Shown here: one piece after another, positions 10,391 through 20,546 of the stretch
How the letters are laid out: each line of letters begins with the position of its first letter
Position numbering within the stretch: the stretch's first letter is position 1
Source: Leclercia sp. S52
Lineage (GTDB): Bacteria > Pseudomonadota > Gammaproteobacteria > Enterobacterales > Enterobacteriaceae
Assembly (NCBI RefSeq): GCF_039727615.1
Contig: NZ_CP152474.1
Span: 3,348,001 to 3,412,000, forward strand
Length of the DNA: 64,000 nucleotides
Direction of reading: 5' to 3'
Translations under genes and position numbers: made by a program
The notes under the pieces: model-generated
Databases searched by the model: none
Told to the model about the DNA's origin: nothing
Seen by the model: the letters and a program-made list of their open reading frames with translations, nothing else

Positions 10391-13113
10391 GCTTTTGCCT
10401 CCTGCAGGTTATCAAGACGCGCACCCGCCAGCACTGGCGCGATGCCAGGCAGCCCCATCGGCAGACCCACCTGCCCTGCTGTCAGACCTTCAGAGATAAT
10501 CAGCGGCAGGCTGATTGTCTGGCCTTCGTAGCTAAAGCTGATGTGCGCGCCTGCGTTCACGCCAAGCTTCGCGGCATCCGCCGGGTTGAGCTTGATGTAC
10601 GGCTGCGGCATACGGGTCTGGAAGACCGGGGAACGCTGGGACATTTCGTCGCTACCAAACAGATGGTAGTACGGCGCAATACGCCAGTTGCCCTCTTCCG
10701 CCTGGAAGCGTGCCGGAACGGTGGAGAAGAACTCCAGACCGTTAACGCTTGCTTCAATCAGACGCACGCCCGGATCGCCGTGGCGCAGGGAACCGCCCAC
10801 TTCCGCCTGGAACTTGTTCCATGCCTGCGGGGAGTTCCAGCCTGGTGCCCATGCGAACGGGATCTGCGAACGTGGCGCAGACGGCTGGTTGTTCCCTTCC
10901 ATTGAGAAGGCGAACATGGTGTCTTTGTCCTGCGGCTGACGCGGTTCATGCACGCTGATGTTGGCACGCATTGCGGTACGGCCGCTGTAGCGGTGCGGTT
11001 CACGGGCCAGTTTCTGGCCGCGAATACGGAAGCTCGCTTCCGGCGCCGCATCTTTAATGCCTGCCAGCTGCGGCAGTTGTGCCACGGCTGCGTCGATGAC
11101 GTGGTCGAGCTGGGTCCAGTCCACTTCACGGCTCAGCACGGTGCTGTGCAGGGAGTGCAGCCAGCGCCAGCTTTCCAGCATCACGATGCTGTTGTCGTAG
11201 TAGGCCGGGTCATAAACCTGGAAGAAGCGCTGGGCGCGGCCTTCGTTGTTAACAACGGTACCGTCGCTTTCGGCGAAGCTTGCCGCAGAGAGCACCAGAT
11301 GCGCCTTGTCCATGATCGCCGTACGCTGATGGTCGATAACCATCACCAGCGGCGCTTTAGACAGGGCTGCGTCAACGCGGGCAGCGGAAGCATGACGATG
11401 CAGGTCGTTTTCCAGCACCACCACGGCGTCAGCAGCACCGGATTCCAGTTCGCTTAACGCGGCTTCCAGAGAGCCGCCGCCAATCATGCCCAGACCGATG
11501 CTGTTTACCGCACGGGCAATCATGGTCACGCCAACGTCAGCACCGCGACCTTTCAGCGCTTTAGCCACGTTGGCTGCGGCTTCAATGATCTCAGCGCTAC
11601 CGGCGTTAGTCCCGGAAATGATTAGAGGTTTCTTCGCACCGGCCAGCGCCTGCACGATCACGTCAACCTTATTCTGCAGGTCGCGATCCAGGCCTTCAAC
11701 GGCCGGGGAGCTGCTGTCCAGCGCGTGAGCGATAGCAAAGCCAAGGCGCGCCTGATCTTCAACCGGGGCGCGGTAGGTCCAGGCCGCGATGTCGTCCAGA
11801 CGGGTATTGTCGACGTTAGTGACAAACAGCGGATGCTTGGCGCGCTGACCGATGTTCAGGATCGCCGCGATCTGCCAGTCAGCCACTTTCTGCGCCGCTG
11901 CCATTTCACGTGCTTTACCTTTCACCGCCTGACGAACCGCCAGGGCAGCGCGAGCGCCGGTCTGGGTTAAATCTTCACCCAGGATCAGCACCGCATCGTA
12001 AGATTCGATTTCGCGCAGCGCCGGAGTATGGACTCCGCCTTCGCGCAGCACTTTCAGCACCAGCTGCAGACGTTCCTGCTCGCCCTGAGCGATACCGGTG
12101 TAGAAGTTATCCGCACCCACCAGCTCACGCAGCGCGAAGTTGCTTTCGATGCTGGCGCGCGGAGAGCCGATACCGATCACTTTCTTCGACTGGCGCAGAA
12201 TATCTGCCGCGCCCTGCATCGCCTGTTCAGCGTTCAGAGTGATCAGGTCATCGCCACGACGTTGAACCGGCTGACGCGGACGGTCTTTCAGGTTCACATA
12301 GCCATAGCCGAAACGACCACGGTCGCAGAGGAAGTAGTGGTTAACGGTACCGTTGTAACGGTTTTCGATACGACGCAGCTCGCCATAGCGTTCACCCGGG
12401 CTGGTGTTACAGCCGAGGGAGCACTGCTGGCAGATGCTTGGCGCAAACTGCATGTCCCACTTACGGTTGTAACGCTCGGAGTGCGTTTTATCGGTGAAGA
12501 CGCCGGTCGGACAGATTTCGACCAGGTTACCGGAGAATTCGCTCTCCAGGGTGCCATCTTCCGGACGACCGAAGTAGACGTTGTCATGTGCGCCATAGAC
12601 GCCCAGATCTTCGCCATCGGCGTAGTCTTTGTAGTAACGCACGCAGCGGTAGCAGGCGATGCAGCGGTTCATTTCGTGAGAGATGAACGGCCCCAGATCC
12701 TGGTTACGGTGGGTACGTTTGGTGAAACGGTAACGACGGAAGCTGTGCCCGGTCATCACGGTCATATCCTGAAGGTGGCAGTTACCGCCCTCTTCACAGA
12801 CCGGACAATCGTGCGGGTGGTTGGTCATCAACCACTCCACCACGCTTTCGCGGAACTGTTTGGCTTCCGCGTCGTCGATAGAAATAAAGGTACCTTCGGT
12901 GGCTGGCGTCATACAGGACATCACCAGGCGACCACGCGTGTCTTCCGCGTTTTGATATTGCTTCACCGCACACTGGCGGCAAGCACCGACGCTCCCCAGC
13001 GCCGGATGCCAGCAAAAATACGGAATATCAAGGCCGAGGGACAGACAAGCTTCCAGCAGGTTGTCCGCACCGTTGACCTCGTATTCTTTGCCGTCTACAT
13101 GAATCGTAGCCAT
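10387..13113 (-). CDS. nuoG: NuoG, complex I iron-sulfur subunit G
   Basis: This large peripheral subunit is 908 residues from the ATG at 13113. Another ATG two codons upstream (13119) is possible, but the GGAAG ribosome site is one base from it and seven bases from the chosen start. The N-terminal ferredoxin domain binds N1b (C34, C45, C48, C67). H99-C103-C106-C112 fits the His-ligated N5 cluster. CIACYRC follows, and the extra CQQCSLGC motif matches the N7 cluster. The rest is a molybdopterin-oxidoreductase fold that no longer carries the cofactor. Confidence 0.98.
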   Translation of the reverse strand: MATIHVDGKEYEVNGADNLLEACLSLGLDIPYFCWHPALGSVGACRQCAVKQYQNAEDTRGRLVMSCMTPATEGTFISIDDAEAKQFRESVVEWLMTNHPHDCPVCEEGGNCHLQDMTVMTGHSFRRYRFTKRTHRNQDLGPFISHEMNRCIACYRCVRYYKDYADGEDLGVYGAHDNVYFGRPEDGTLESEFSGNLVEICPTGVFTDKTHSERYNRKWDMQFAPSICQQCSLGCNTSPGERYGELRRIENRYNGTVNHYFLCDRGRFGYGYVNLKDRPRQPVQRRGDDLITLNAEQAMQGAADILRQSKKVIGIGSPRASIESNFALRELVGADNFYTGIAQGEQERLQLVLKVLREGGVHTPALREIESYDAVLILGEDLTQTGARAALAVRQAVKGKAREMAAAQKVADWQIAAILNIGQRAKHPLFVTNVDNTRLDDIAAWTYRAPVEDQARLGFAIAHALDSSSPAVEGLDRDLQNKVDVIVQALAGAKKPLIISGTNAGSAEIIEAAANVAKALKGRGADVGVTMIARAVNSIGLGMIGGGSLEAALSELESGAADAVVVLENDLHRHASAARVDAALSKAPLVMVIDHQRTAIMDKAHLVLSAASFAESDGTVVNNEGRAQRFFQVYDPAYYDNSIVMLESWRWLHSLHSTVLSREVDWTQLDHVIDAAVAQLPQLAGIKDAAPEASFRIRGQKLAREPHRYSGRTAMRANISVHEPRQPQDKDTMFAFSMEGNNQPSAPRSQIPFAWAPGWNSPQAWNKFQAEVGGSLRHGDPGVRLIEASVNGLEFFSTVPARFQAEEGNWRIAPYYHLFGSDEMSQRSPVFQTRMPQPYIKLNPADAAKLGVNAGAHISFSYEGQTISLPLIISEGLTAGQVGLPMGLPGIAPVLAGARLDNLQEAKA

Positions 13114-13167
13114 TAGCATGCTTCCAGTTGGCTCGGTCGAAACCGAGCGTTAATCAAAATTCTGTTT

Positions 13168-14505
13168 TTACCAGCGCGCTTTCAACAGGTTCGGCTGAAT
13201 ACCATTGATTGAATGGGTATTGCTGAACGGCTGCTTGATGCCTGCTTCGAATTCGTCGCGGAAATATTTAATCGCGCTCTGCAGTGGCTCAACCGCGCCT
13301 GGCGCATGCGCACAGAAGGTTTTACCCGGGCCCAGGAATCGACACAGTTGCTCAAGTGTCTCGATATCGCCAGGCTGGCCTTCACCACGCTCTATAGCAC
13401 GCAGGATCTTCACGCTCCACGGCAGACCGTCACGGCACGGTGTACACCAGCCGCAGGACTCGCGGGCGAAGAACTCTTCCAGGTTACGCACCAGCGATAC
13501 CATGCCGATCTCGTGGTCGACGGCCATCGCCAGCGCCGTACCCAGACGGCTGCCTGCTTTACCAATGCTTTCGAATTCCATTGGCAGGTCAAGGTGGGCT
13601 TCGGTCAGGAAGTCAGTCCCTGCCCCACCCGGCTGCCAGGCTTTGAATTTCAGACCATCGCGCATACCGCCGGCGTAGTCTTCAAGAATCTCACGTGCGG
13701 TGGTGCCAAACGGCAGTTCCCAGACGCCCGGGTTCTTCACGCGACCGGAGAAGCCCATCAGCTTGGTACCGGCATCTTTGCTTGAAGAGATGCCCTGATA
13801 CCACTCCACGCCGTTAGCGAGGATCGCCGGGACGTTACACAGGGTTTCGACGTTGTTAACGCAGGTCGGTTTACCCCATACGCCGGAGCTTGCCGGGAAC
13901 GGTGGCTTGGAACGCGGGTTAGCACGGCGGCCTTCGAGGGAGTTAATCAGTGCGGTCTCTTCACCACAGATATAACGCCCTGCCCCGGTGTGGACGAACA
14001 GTTCGAAGTCGAAACCGGTGCCGAGGATGTTTTTGCCCAGCAGGCCCGCTTCGGTGGCTTCGGCAATCGCGCGACGCAGGTTCTCTGCCGCTTCGATGTA
14101 CTCGCCACGCAGGAAGATGTAGCCGCGGTAGGCTTTCAGCGCAAACGCGGAGATCAGCATGCCTTCCACCAGCAGGTGCGGCAGCTGCTCCATCAGCAGG
14201 CGGTCTTTATAGGTGCCCGGCTCCATTTCATCGGCGTTACACAGCAGGTAACGGATGTTCATGGATTCGTCTTTCGGCATCAGGCTCCACTTCAGACCGG
14301 TGGAAAAGCCCGCGCCGCCGCGCCCTTTCAGGCCAGCGTCTTTAACCGCATTAACGATTTCATCCGGCGCCATACCGCCCAGTGCCTTACGCGCACCGGC
14401 ATAGCCGTTTTTGCTTTCGTATTCTTCAAGCCATACCGGCTGTTTATCATCGCGCAGACGCCAGGTCAGCGGATGAGTCTCAGCAGTACGAATTACAGTT
14501 TTCAT
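13168..14505 (-). CDS. nuoF: NuoF, complex I NADH- and FMN-binding subunit F
   Basis: The 445-residue subunit is the entry point for electrons: it binds NADH, FMN and cluster N3. The glycine-rich nucleotide loop [10 protein letters not shown] is at residues 61-70. The N3 ligands C351, C354, C357 (SCGWCTPC) and C398 (KTFCAHA) are all present. The ATG overlaps the nuoE stop by four bases. Confidence 0.98.
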   Translation of the reverse strand: MKTVIRTAETHPLTWRLRDDKQPVWLEEYESKNGYAGARKALGGMAPDEIVNAVKDAGLKGRGGAGFSTGLKWSLMPKDESMNIRYLLCNADEMEPGTYKDRLLMEQLPHLLVEGMLISAFALKAYRGYIFLRGEYIEAAENLRRAIAEATEAGLLGKNILGTGFDFELFVHTGAGRYICGEETALINSLEGRRANPRSKPPFPASSGVWGKPTCVNNVETLCNVPAILANGVEWYQGISSSKDAGTKLMGFSGRVKNPGVWELPFGTTAREILEDYAGGMRDGLKFKAWQPGGAGTDFLTEAHLDLPMEFESIGKAGSRLGTALAMAVDHEIGMVSLVRNLEEFFARESCGWCTPCRDGLPWSVKILRAIERGEGQPGDIETLEQLCRFLGPGKTFCAHAPGAVEPLQSAIKYFRDEFEAGIKQPFSNTHSINGIQPNLLKARW

Positions 14506-15002
14506 TTGTACTGCTCCAGCAGGTCAGGAATGGCTTCCGGCGTCAGATGGCTGTGAGTGTCCTCATCAATCATCATGGTCGGCCCCTTGTCGCAGTTGCC
14601 CAGGCAGCAGGTTGGCAGCAGGGTAAAGCGACCATCAAAGGTGGTCTGCCCTGGCTTGATATCGAGCTTTTTCTCGATAGCGGCCTGAATGCCCTGATAA
14701 CCGGTGATGTGACAAACAACGCTGTCACAGTAGCGGATCACATGGCGGCCGACCGGCTGACGGAAGATCTGGCTGTAGAACGTGGCTACGCCTTCTACGT
14801 CACTTGCCGGGATACCCAGCACTTTTGCGATCTCATAGATCGCCCCATCCGGCACCCAACCACGCTGTTTCTGTACGATTTTCAGCGCTTCAATGGACGC
14901 CGCACGCGGGTCTTCGTAGTGGTGCATCTCGTGCTCAATGGCGGCACGCTCTGCTTCACTCAGCTCAAAAGCCTCGGTTTGTGGTTGTTGATTCTCGTGC
15001 AT
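14502..15002 (-). CDS. nuoE: NuoE, complex I 2Fe-2S subunit E
   Basis: The 166-residue thioredoxin-like subunit holds the N1a binuclear cluster. Its four ligands C92, C97, C133 and C137 (YCDSVVC and LPTCCLGNC) are in canonical positions. It pairs with NuoF and NuoG in the NADH dehydrogenase module and starts two bases after nuoCD ends. Confidence 0.98.
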   Translation of the reverse strand: MHENQQPQTEAFELSEAERAAIEHEMHHYEDPRAASIEALKIVQKQRGWVPDGAIYEIAKVLGIPASDVEGVATFYSQIFRQPVGRHVIRYCDSVVCHITGYQGIQAAIEKKLDIKPGQTTFDGRFTLLPTCCLGNCDKGPTMMIDEDTHSHLTPEAIPDLLEQYK

Positions 15003-15004
15003 AA

Positions 15005-16807
15005 TTAGCGGTCCACATCTGACATAACAAAATCGATACTACCCAGATACACAATCAGGTCGGAGACCAGACTGCCGCGAATGGCGGACGGGATCTGCTG
15101 CAGGTGCGGGAAGCTTGGCGTACGTACACGGGTACGATAGCTCATGGTGCTGCCGTCGCTGGTCAGGTAGTAACTGTTGATACCCTTGGTCGCTTCGATC
15201 ATCTGGAAGGATTCTTGCGCCGGCATCACCGGGCCCCAGGAAACCTGCAGGAAGTGCGTGATCAGGGTTTCGATATGCTGCAGCGTGCGCTCTTTCGGTG
15301 GCGGCGTGGTCAGCGGATGATCCGCCTTGAACGGGCCTTCCGGCATGTTGTTGAGGCACTGCTCAAGGATGCGCAGGCTCTGGCGCAGCTCTTCCACTTT
15401 CAGCATCACGCGGGTGTAGCAGTCGGAAACACCGCCGCCCACCGGGACTTCAAAGTCGAAGTTCTCGTAGCCAGAGTAAGGACGGGCTTTACGCACGTCG
15501 AAATCAATACCGGTGGCACGCAGACCTGCACCTGTTGTACCCCACTCCAGCGCTTCTTTCGCGCCATAGGCGGCAACGCCTTTAGAACGACCAATCAGGA
15601 TGGTATTACGCAGTGCGGCTTTCTCGTAGGAGGCCAGACGTTTCGGCATCCAGTCGAGGAATTCACGCAGCAGACGGTCCCAACCGCGCGGCAGATCGTG
15701 TGCCACACCGCCGATACGGAACCAGGCCGGGTGCATACGGAAACCGGTAATCGCTTCCACCAGATCGTAGATTTTCTGACGATCGGTAAAGGCGAAGAAG
15801 ACCGGAGTCATCGCGCCGACGTCCTGAATGAAGGTGGAGATGTACAGCAGGTGGCTGTTAATACGGAACAGTTCTGACAGCATCACGCGAATCACATTAA
15901 CGCGATCCGGGGTGGTGATACCCGCCAGTTTCTCAACGGCCAGCACGTATGGCATTTCGTTTACGCAGCCGCCGAGGTACTCGATACGGTCGGTATACGG
16001 AATGTAGCTGTGCCAGGACTGACGCTCGCCCATCTTCTCAGCACCACGGTGGTGGTAACCGATATCCGGAACGCAGTCGACAATCTCTTCGCCATCAAGC
16101 TGAAGAATAATACGGAATGCACCGTGCGCCGATGGGTGGTTCGGACCGAGGTTGAGGAACATGAAGTCCTCGTTGTCGGTACCGCGCTTCATGCCCCAGT
16201 CTTCCGGCTTGAAGGTCAGCGCTTCCATCTCCAGATCCTGTTTGGCTTTGGTCAGCTCAAACGGGTCGAATTCGGTGGCGCGCGCCGGGTAGTCTTTACG
16301 CAGCGGGTGACCGGTCCAGGTTGGCGGCATCATGATGCGCGTCAGGTGCGGGTGGCCGTCGAAGGTCATGCCAAACATTTCCCAGGTCTCACGCTCATAC
16401 CAGTTGGCGTTCGGGAAAAGTTTGGTGATCGTTGGCAGATGCATGTCGTTTTCAGACAATGCCACCTTGAGCATGATATCCGTGTTGCGGTCTATTGAGA
16501 TCAGGTGGTAGAAAACGGAAAAATCCGCAGCAGGGAGACCCTGGCGGTGAGTTCGCAGACGTTCGTCCATGCCGTGTAAGTCAAACAGCATGACATAAGG
16601 TTTAGGCAGTTTCTTGAGGAAATCAACCACTTCCAGTAACTGCTCACGCTTCACCCAAACAACGGGTACCCCGGTGCGGGTGGCCTGAACAGTAAAGGCA
16701 TCCGGCCCAAAACGGTTGCGCAGTTCGCCAATGACCGGGTCATCCAGATGATCCCGTGTTTGCCAGGCGGCGTCTTGCGCGGTTAAGTCGGTCATAGTGT
16801 TCACCAT
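15005..16807 (-). CDS. nuoC: NuoCD, fused complex I subunits C and D
   Basis: This is the natural C/D fusion of enterobacterial complex I. The N-terminal third is the 30-kDa NuoC domain (ERETWEMFG...HPLRKDYP). The remainder is the 49-kDa NuoD domain ([22 protein letters not shown]), which builds the quinone-reduction site with NuoB. Two in-frame ATGs are possible: 16807 (600 residues) or 16795 (596 residues). The GGTGA five bases before the second makes it a serious alternative. An 89-base gap separates it from nuoB. Confidence 0.97.
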   Translation of the reverse strand: MVNTMTDLTAQDAAWQTRDHLDDPVIGELRNRFGPDAFTVQATRTGVPVVWVKREQLLEVVDFLKKLPKPYVMLFDLHGMDERLRTHRQGLPAADFSVFYHLISIDRNTDIMLKVALSENDMHLPTITKLFPNANWYERETWEMFGMTFDGHPHLTRIMMPPTWTGHPLRKDYPARATEFDPFELTKAKQDLEMEALTFKPEDWGMKRGTDNEDFMFLNLGPNHPSAHGAFRIILQLDGEEIVDCVPDIGYHHRGAEKMGERQSWHSYIPYTDRIEYLGGCVNEMPYVLAVEKLAGITTPDRVNVIRVMLSELFRINSHLLYISTFIQDVGAMTPVFFAFTDRQKIYDLVEAITGFRMHPAWFRIGGVAHDLPRGWDRLLREFLDWMPKRLASYEKAALRNTILIGRSKGVAAYGAKEALEWGTTGAGLRATGIDFDVRKARPYSGYENFDFEVPVGGGVSDCYTRVMLKVEELRQSLRILEQCLNNMPEGPFKADHPLTTPPPKERTLQHIETLITHFLQVSWGPVMPAQESFQMIEATKGINSYYLTSDGSTMSYRTRVRTPSFPHLQQIPSAIRGSLVSDLIVYLGSIDFVMSDVDR

Positions 16808-16896
16808 TGCAAAAGGTCCGTGGTGACTGTCGGGCGTGGCTTCGCGCTATTTGAATAGTGATATGCGAAGGTTATCTCCATGCCCACAGGCGCAAA

Positions 16897-17572
16897 TTAA
16901 ATTTCGTCTGGTGTACGCAGATTGGTCACTGCAATACGTTCGCCGCGTTTACGCTCGCGCTCGGACTGCATGTTAGCGCGATACACGCCCTGGTCGCCCA
17001 CGACCCAGGAGAGCGGACGGCGTTCTTTGCCAATCGACTCCTGCAACAGCATCAGAGCCTGCATATAGGCTTCTGGACGCGGTGGGCAGCCCGGGATGTA
17101 AACGTCCACCGGGATGAACTTATCTACACCTTGCACGACAGAATAAATGTCGTACATGCCGCCAGAGTTTGCACAAGCACCCATGGAGATAACCCATTTT
17201 GGCTCGAGCATCTGGTCGTACAGACGCTGAATGACCGGCGCCATTTTGGTAAAGCAGGTACCCGCTACCACCATCAGGTCAGCCTGACGCGGAGAGGCAC
17301 GCAGTACTTCTGCACCAAAACGCGCAACGTCATGCACCGCAGTGAATGACGTCACCATTTCAACGTAGCAGCAAGAAAGGCCAAAGTTGTATGGCCAGAT
17401 GGAGTTCTTACGACCCCAGTTGACCATATCGTGCATGGCATTTTCGAGCTTGCCCATGTACACGCTTTTATTGACTTCTTGCTCCAGGGGGGTCGGTTAC
17501 GATCTCCTGCTTTTGCAGGGGGTAACGGTCATTCTCACCGTTAGGATCTATGCGGGTGAGCGTATAATCCAT
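16897..17572 (-). pseudogene. nuoB: NuoB, complex I N2-cluster subunit, frameshifted by one extra G
   Basis: NuoB carries cluster N2, the final electron donor to ubiquinone. Reading from the ATG at 17572 gives a correct N-terminus ([10 protein letters not shown]...VTDP). The frame is then lost at a run of six G on the plus strand (17487-17492). With five, the frame continues through [16 protein letters not shown] to the stop at 16897. The restored 224-residue protein has ligands C67, C68, C133 and C162. It is four residues longer than E. coli NuoB (220) because of a small insertion after MGKLEN. The distal 188 residues are open from an internal ATG at 17463, but that form would lack the conserved N-terminus. 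With 12 other subunits intact, a sequence error is likely. Confidence 0.9.
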
Positions 17573-17587
17573 CTTATTGCCTCGCTG

Positions 17588-18028
17588 TTACTGCTGACGA
17601 TTAGAGATACTGTTTTCCGGGTTGATACGTTCACGACGTGAACGTGCAGGTGTCCAGTCCAGCGCGCCAATACGCACCAGATAAACCAGACCGGCCAGTA
17701 ACACTAAAATGAAAATTGCGGCCTCGACAAAGCCTACCCAGCCACTCTCACGAATGGAGGTCGACCATGCGAACAGGTAAAGCGCTTCCACGTCAAAGAT
17801 GACGAAGAACATGGCCACCAGATAGAACTTGGCGGACAGGCGTAAACGCGCGGTCCCTACCGAATCGATACCCGATTCAAATGGCGTGTTTTTGTGCCTT
17901 GCCCGGGCGCGACCGCCGAGGAACCAGCCGCCGACAAGCATCAGGCAGCACAGGCCAATGGCAACGATAAGAAAGATTGCGAATGCCCAGTGATGAGCGA
18001 TGACTTCTGTGGATGTTGACATACTCAT
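17588..18028 (-). CDS. nuoA: NuoA, complex I membrane subunit A
   Basis: The 146-residue product is one residue shorter than E. coli NuoA. It has three membrane helices and the conserved loop [12 protein letters not shown] between helices 1 and 2, followed by [21 protein letters not shown]. It is the first gene of the 13-gene nuo operon, and the promoter must lie in the 631-base region to its right. Confidence 0.98.
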   Translation of the reverse strand: MSMSTSTEVIAHHWAFAIFLIVAIGLCCLMLVGGWFLGGRARARHKNTPFESGIDSVGTARLRLSAKFYLVAMFFVIFDVEALYLFAWSTSIRESGWVGFVEAAIFILVLLAGLVYLVRIGALDWTPARSRRERINPENSISNRQQ

Positions 18029-18153
18029 TGCTTACTCATCAAAAGTGATACCTAAAATCCTGCTCTTTCTGGCAGATGGGCATCACATCGATTCATGGGG
18101 AGGAACAAATAACCGTACACTAACTGTCGAAAAATGAGACATAGACAGCAAAA

Positions 18154-18192
18154 TGATGTGGTTTTTTACTCCTTTCTATAACCTTTTGTCAA
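18154..18192 (-). promoter_or_regulatory. Candidate sigma-70 promoter of the nuo operon
   Basis: On the minus strand, a perfect TTGACA hexamer (18187-18192 on the plus strand) is followed after about 18 bases by an A-rich TAAAAA element. Initiation near 18155 would give a leader of roughly 125 bases. The -10 is poor, so this is a candidate only; E. coli nuo has more than one start site in the equivalent region. Confidence 0.4.
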
Positions 18193-18235
18193 CTTTAACA
18201 AAAGTTTCTTCACATTAGATTACATTGTTCGAACT

Positions 18236-18250
18236 TCATTAACATTTAAT
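18236..18250 (-). promoter_or_regulatory. Candidate ArcA binding site upstream of nuo
   Basis: The minus strand reads ATTAAATGTTAATG, which contains the last 11 bases of the ArcA-P consensus GTTAATTAAATGTTA. It is about 45 bases upstream of the candidate -35 of nuo. Repression of nuo by ArcA under anaerobiosis is established in E. coli; this placement is inferred. Confidence 0.45.
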
Positions 18251-18580
18251 GCCCTTTACCCTCAAAAACTGTGAGGCGCGTTCCGGCGTATGGGTGTTGA
18301 ATCGAGTCCGTAGTGATCTAACACAAAGATTACCCGCCTATTTTGACAGGATTTGCCACCGATTCCTCCCCCCAAAGAGGAGTATTTTCTTGATCTGTGA
18401 CACGCTTTTGTTAATTCAATCAAAAAAACGGCAACATCTTTGCTGCTTTTTTAACATGCCCATTGACATTGGACAGAAGCGGGAGAACGGAAATACAAGA
18501 CGGAGTTGAGCAGTATCAAATTGATAAGCAACAAGATTGTTGAACACCTAAGGTAAACTACATGGCTGTAGATGCAAAAA

Positions 18581-18625
18581 AAAGAACCACTTTGCTGGTC
18601 ATCAGCCACAGTGGTTCTTTTTCGT
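18581..18625. terminator. Strong bidirectional terminator hairpin between nuoA and lrhA
   Basis: An 11-base perfect stem (AAAGAACCACT 18581-18591 / AGTGGTTCTTT 18610-18620) encloses a second small stem (GCTG / CAGC). On the minus strand it ends in a run of eight T and fits the lrhA terminator. On the plus strand it ends in five T, so a rightward RNA could also stop here. A 23-codon open frame (18562-18633) with an AAGG ribosome-like site runs through it. Confidence 0.85.
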
Positions 18626-18659
18626 TGGGATAATTGTTATCAGATTATTAGGGATTCGT

Positions 18660-19598
18660 TTACTCGAAATCGCGCTCAATCACCAGGGAGTTGTCCCCCC
18701 CTTCCGGGGTAACATTATTATACTGCCAGGGGTTGTCGTAGTTTTCCATGGCGTTAAAAATGGTCTTCGCCAGTTCGTTGTTGCTGAGCGGGTTGTGGCA
18801 CAGCATATATTCCGTATCCGGCAGCGCAGGCAAACCATCCGCTTTACCCAGCACCCGTAGATCCGGGCTCATCATCTCCACCGGGCGAGCCGTGACGCCA
18901 AGCCCCGCTTTCACCGCTGCGCGAACCGCAGGCAGCGTTGAGGCTACATAGGCGAGTCGCCATGGCACGTTGGCAGCGTTAAGCGTGGCCAGCACGATGT
19001 CGCGGAACGGGCTGGGATCGTCCAGCAGCACCAGCGGAACCGGCTCGCCGCGCTGCAGTGAAAATTCTGCGGCACAGTACCAGTGCGTCGGAGAGGTACG
19101 CAGCGTCAGGCTCTCAAACTGGCCGGTGCGATGGGTAGTGACCACCAGATCGACCTCCTGCTCCTGCAGCATATCGACCATAAAGGCATTGCGTTTTACC
19201 CGCACGTCCAGCGCAAGCTTCGGATAAACCGAACTGATACGGTTGAGCAGGAACGGCAGAATGGTATCGGCCGACTCATCAGATGCGCCTAAGGTTAAGA
19301 CACCCTGCAGATTACTAAACATTAAAGATGTACATGCTTCATCATTGAAGCGCAGGATTTTTCTGGCGTAACCCAGCAGCTGAATACCGTGTTCCGTTAA
19401 CAGCTTATTGCGACCATGACGGGCAAAAAGCTCTTTACCCACCAGTTGCTCCAGTCGTTGCATTTGTTGACTGACCGCAGATTGGGTACGGCAAACGGCG
19501 GCCGCGGCAGCAGCAAAGGTGTTCAGATCGGCGACCGCCACAAAGGTTCTCAGCAGATCGAGGTCGAGATTCAGTATCGGACGATTTGCATTAATCAT
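18660..19598 (-). CDS. lrhA: LrhA, LysR-type regulator of motility (flhDC repressor)
   Basis: The 312-residue protein equals E. coli LrhA in length. The N-terminal winged helix-turn-helix (about residues 11-68) is almost identical to E. coli and includes [16 protein letters not shown]. The C-terminal effector-binding half is more diverged. In E. coli, LrhA represses flhDC, and through it flagella and chemotaxis, and controls its own gene. The gene contains a natural run of seven C (18695-18701) in its last codons that does not break the frame. It ends before a strong terminator and has a very long upstream region. Confidence 0.96.
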   Translation of the reverse strand: MINANRPILNLDLDLLRTFVAVADLNTFAAAAAAVCRTQSAVSQQMQRLEQLVGKELFARHGRNKLLTEHGIQLLGYARKILRFNDEACTSLMFSNLQGVLTLGASDESADTILPFLLNRISSVYPKLALDVRVKRNAFMVDMLQEQEVDLVVTTHRTGQFESLTLRTSPTHWYCAAEFSLQRGEPVPLVLLDDPSPFRDIVLATLNAANVPWRLAYVASTLPAVRAAVKAGLGVTARPVEMMSPDLRVLGKADGLPALPDTEYMLCHNPLSNNELAKTIFNAMENYDNPWQYNNVTPEGGDNSLVIERDFE

Positions 19599-20546
19599 AT
19601 CTTTTCACTTACAGGTTGCTCGTACGGAGCTGCCCCAGGTTTAAGCTGTGTGCGTAAAAGTAATACAGTTCCTTCTGAACAAAATCTTCTGACGTCCCGG
19701 TCTGGCAGTGTGCCTGCATAATGTAATTGTGCTGGGTATATCAGGGGTCAGAAACAGCTTATCTGACGATATTTTTATTCTCAAAAGCGATCAAGATATA
19801 TAGATGTTTGCCGGATGATGTAAATTCCATTAAAGAAGATGCATCCCCAACGTCAACTTTATCGCAGTACAGGTTAAGCAGCAATGGTGTCGCTTAACTT
19901 CTCAAGGCAGAGATAATTCTAGCAATAACAATAAACTATTAAAGGTCCAGGTATCAAGGCCCTAAGTGGCCTGGTCTCTATCATCGCTAAACCCGGACAC
20001 ATCTTACCCTAAAACCTTTTTATTTATAAGCCTTATTGCGTTTTCAGTGATTTAACCTGAGTGATAACTCGCTAAACTAATTTTATTTATATTAACGAAA
20101 GTTGCGATTTCGCCTTTATTTGGAAATAACTAATAATTCAACCAGACCTTAATGATTAATTATACTTAACAGTAATTTCACACGGGCAACCTTTATTTAA
20201 AGAGGCAGGCAAGTAAACGCTACTGCATTTCATTCAGCTTTTACGAAAGGTTCCTGAAGGAAACAGTAGCATTGCTACCGTAAGTTGCTCAATACGCGGC
20301 TTTTTTACAGCGTAAAATCCATTTTAATACGCAACAACCAAAATAAATCACCAAATAACAACAAAAATATGGCCTATAAAATGTAACCAAACTTAAAAAA
20401 ACAGTTAAAAACTTCAATCTCGTTTTCTGGCAGTGTACGAAATCTTCTTCTGTCGACGCTTCAAAATCGGCCAAGCGAGGAGTACATTGTTTCGTGCTGA
20501 CTTCCACGGCAGGAAGTAGCAATAACAGCGAAAAGGTTAAAGATTC
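19599..20546. other. 948-base intergenic region between divergent lrhA and alaA
   Basis: No gene is supported here. The sequence is AT-rich, unlike the neighbouring coding DNA, with several TTAAT/ATTAA elements around 20040-20200. It must contain the lrhA promoter and long leader on the left and the alaA promoter on the right. A 77-codon minus-strand frame at 20289-20522 has an atypical composition and is not called. Confidence 0.6.

Larger units (their letters stand above)
18029..18559. other. Intergenic regulatory region between nuoA and the small hairpin locus
   Basis: This AT-rich stretch has no convincing gene. It holds the candidate nuo promoter and ArcA box. It also holds a weak hairpin flanked by A and T runs at 18422-18453, which could terminate a rightward transcript. 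An open frame at 18249-18509 has low-complexity content and no recognisable homologue. Confidence 0.6.

Noticed and set aside
18249..18509. An 86-codon plus-strand frame in the nuoA-lrhA gap
   Set aside because: It crosses a terminator-like A/T-flanked hairpin and has no ribosome site or conserved motif.
18695..18701. A C7 tract in lrhA as a possible fifth frameshift
   Set aside because: The frame through the tract gives a C-terminus ([10 protein letters not shown]) that matches E. coli LrhA and the full 312-residue length.
20289..20522. A 77-codon minus-strand frame in the lrhA-alaA gap
   Set aside because: It has AT-rich, cysteine- and phenylalanine-rich composition, no ribosome site and no known homologue. 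The strand and position do not fit a leader for either neighbour.
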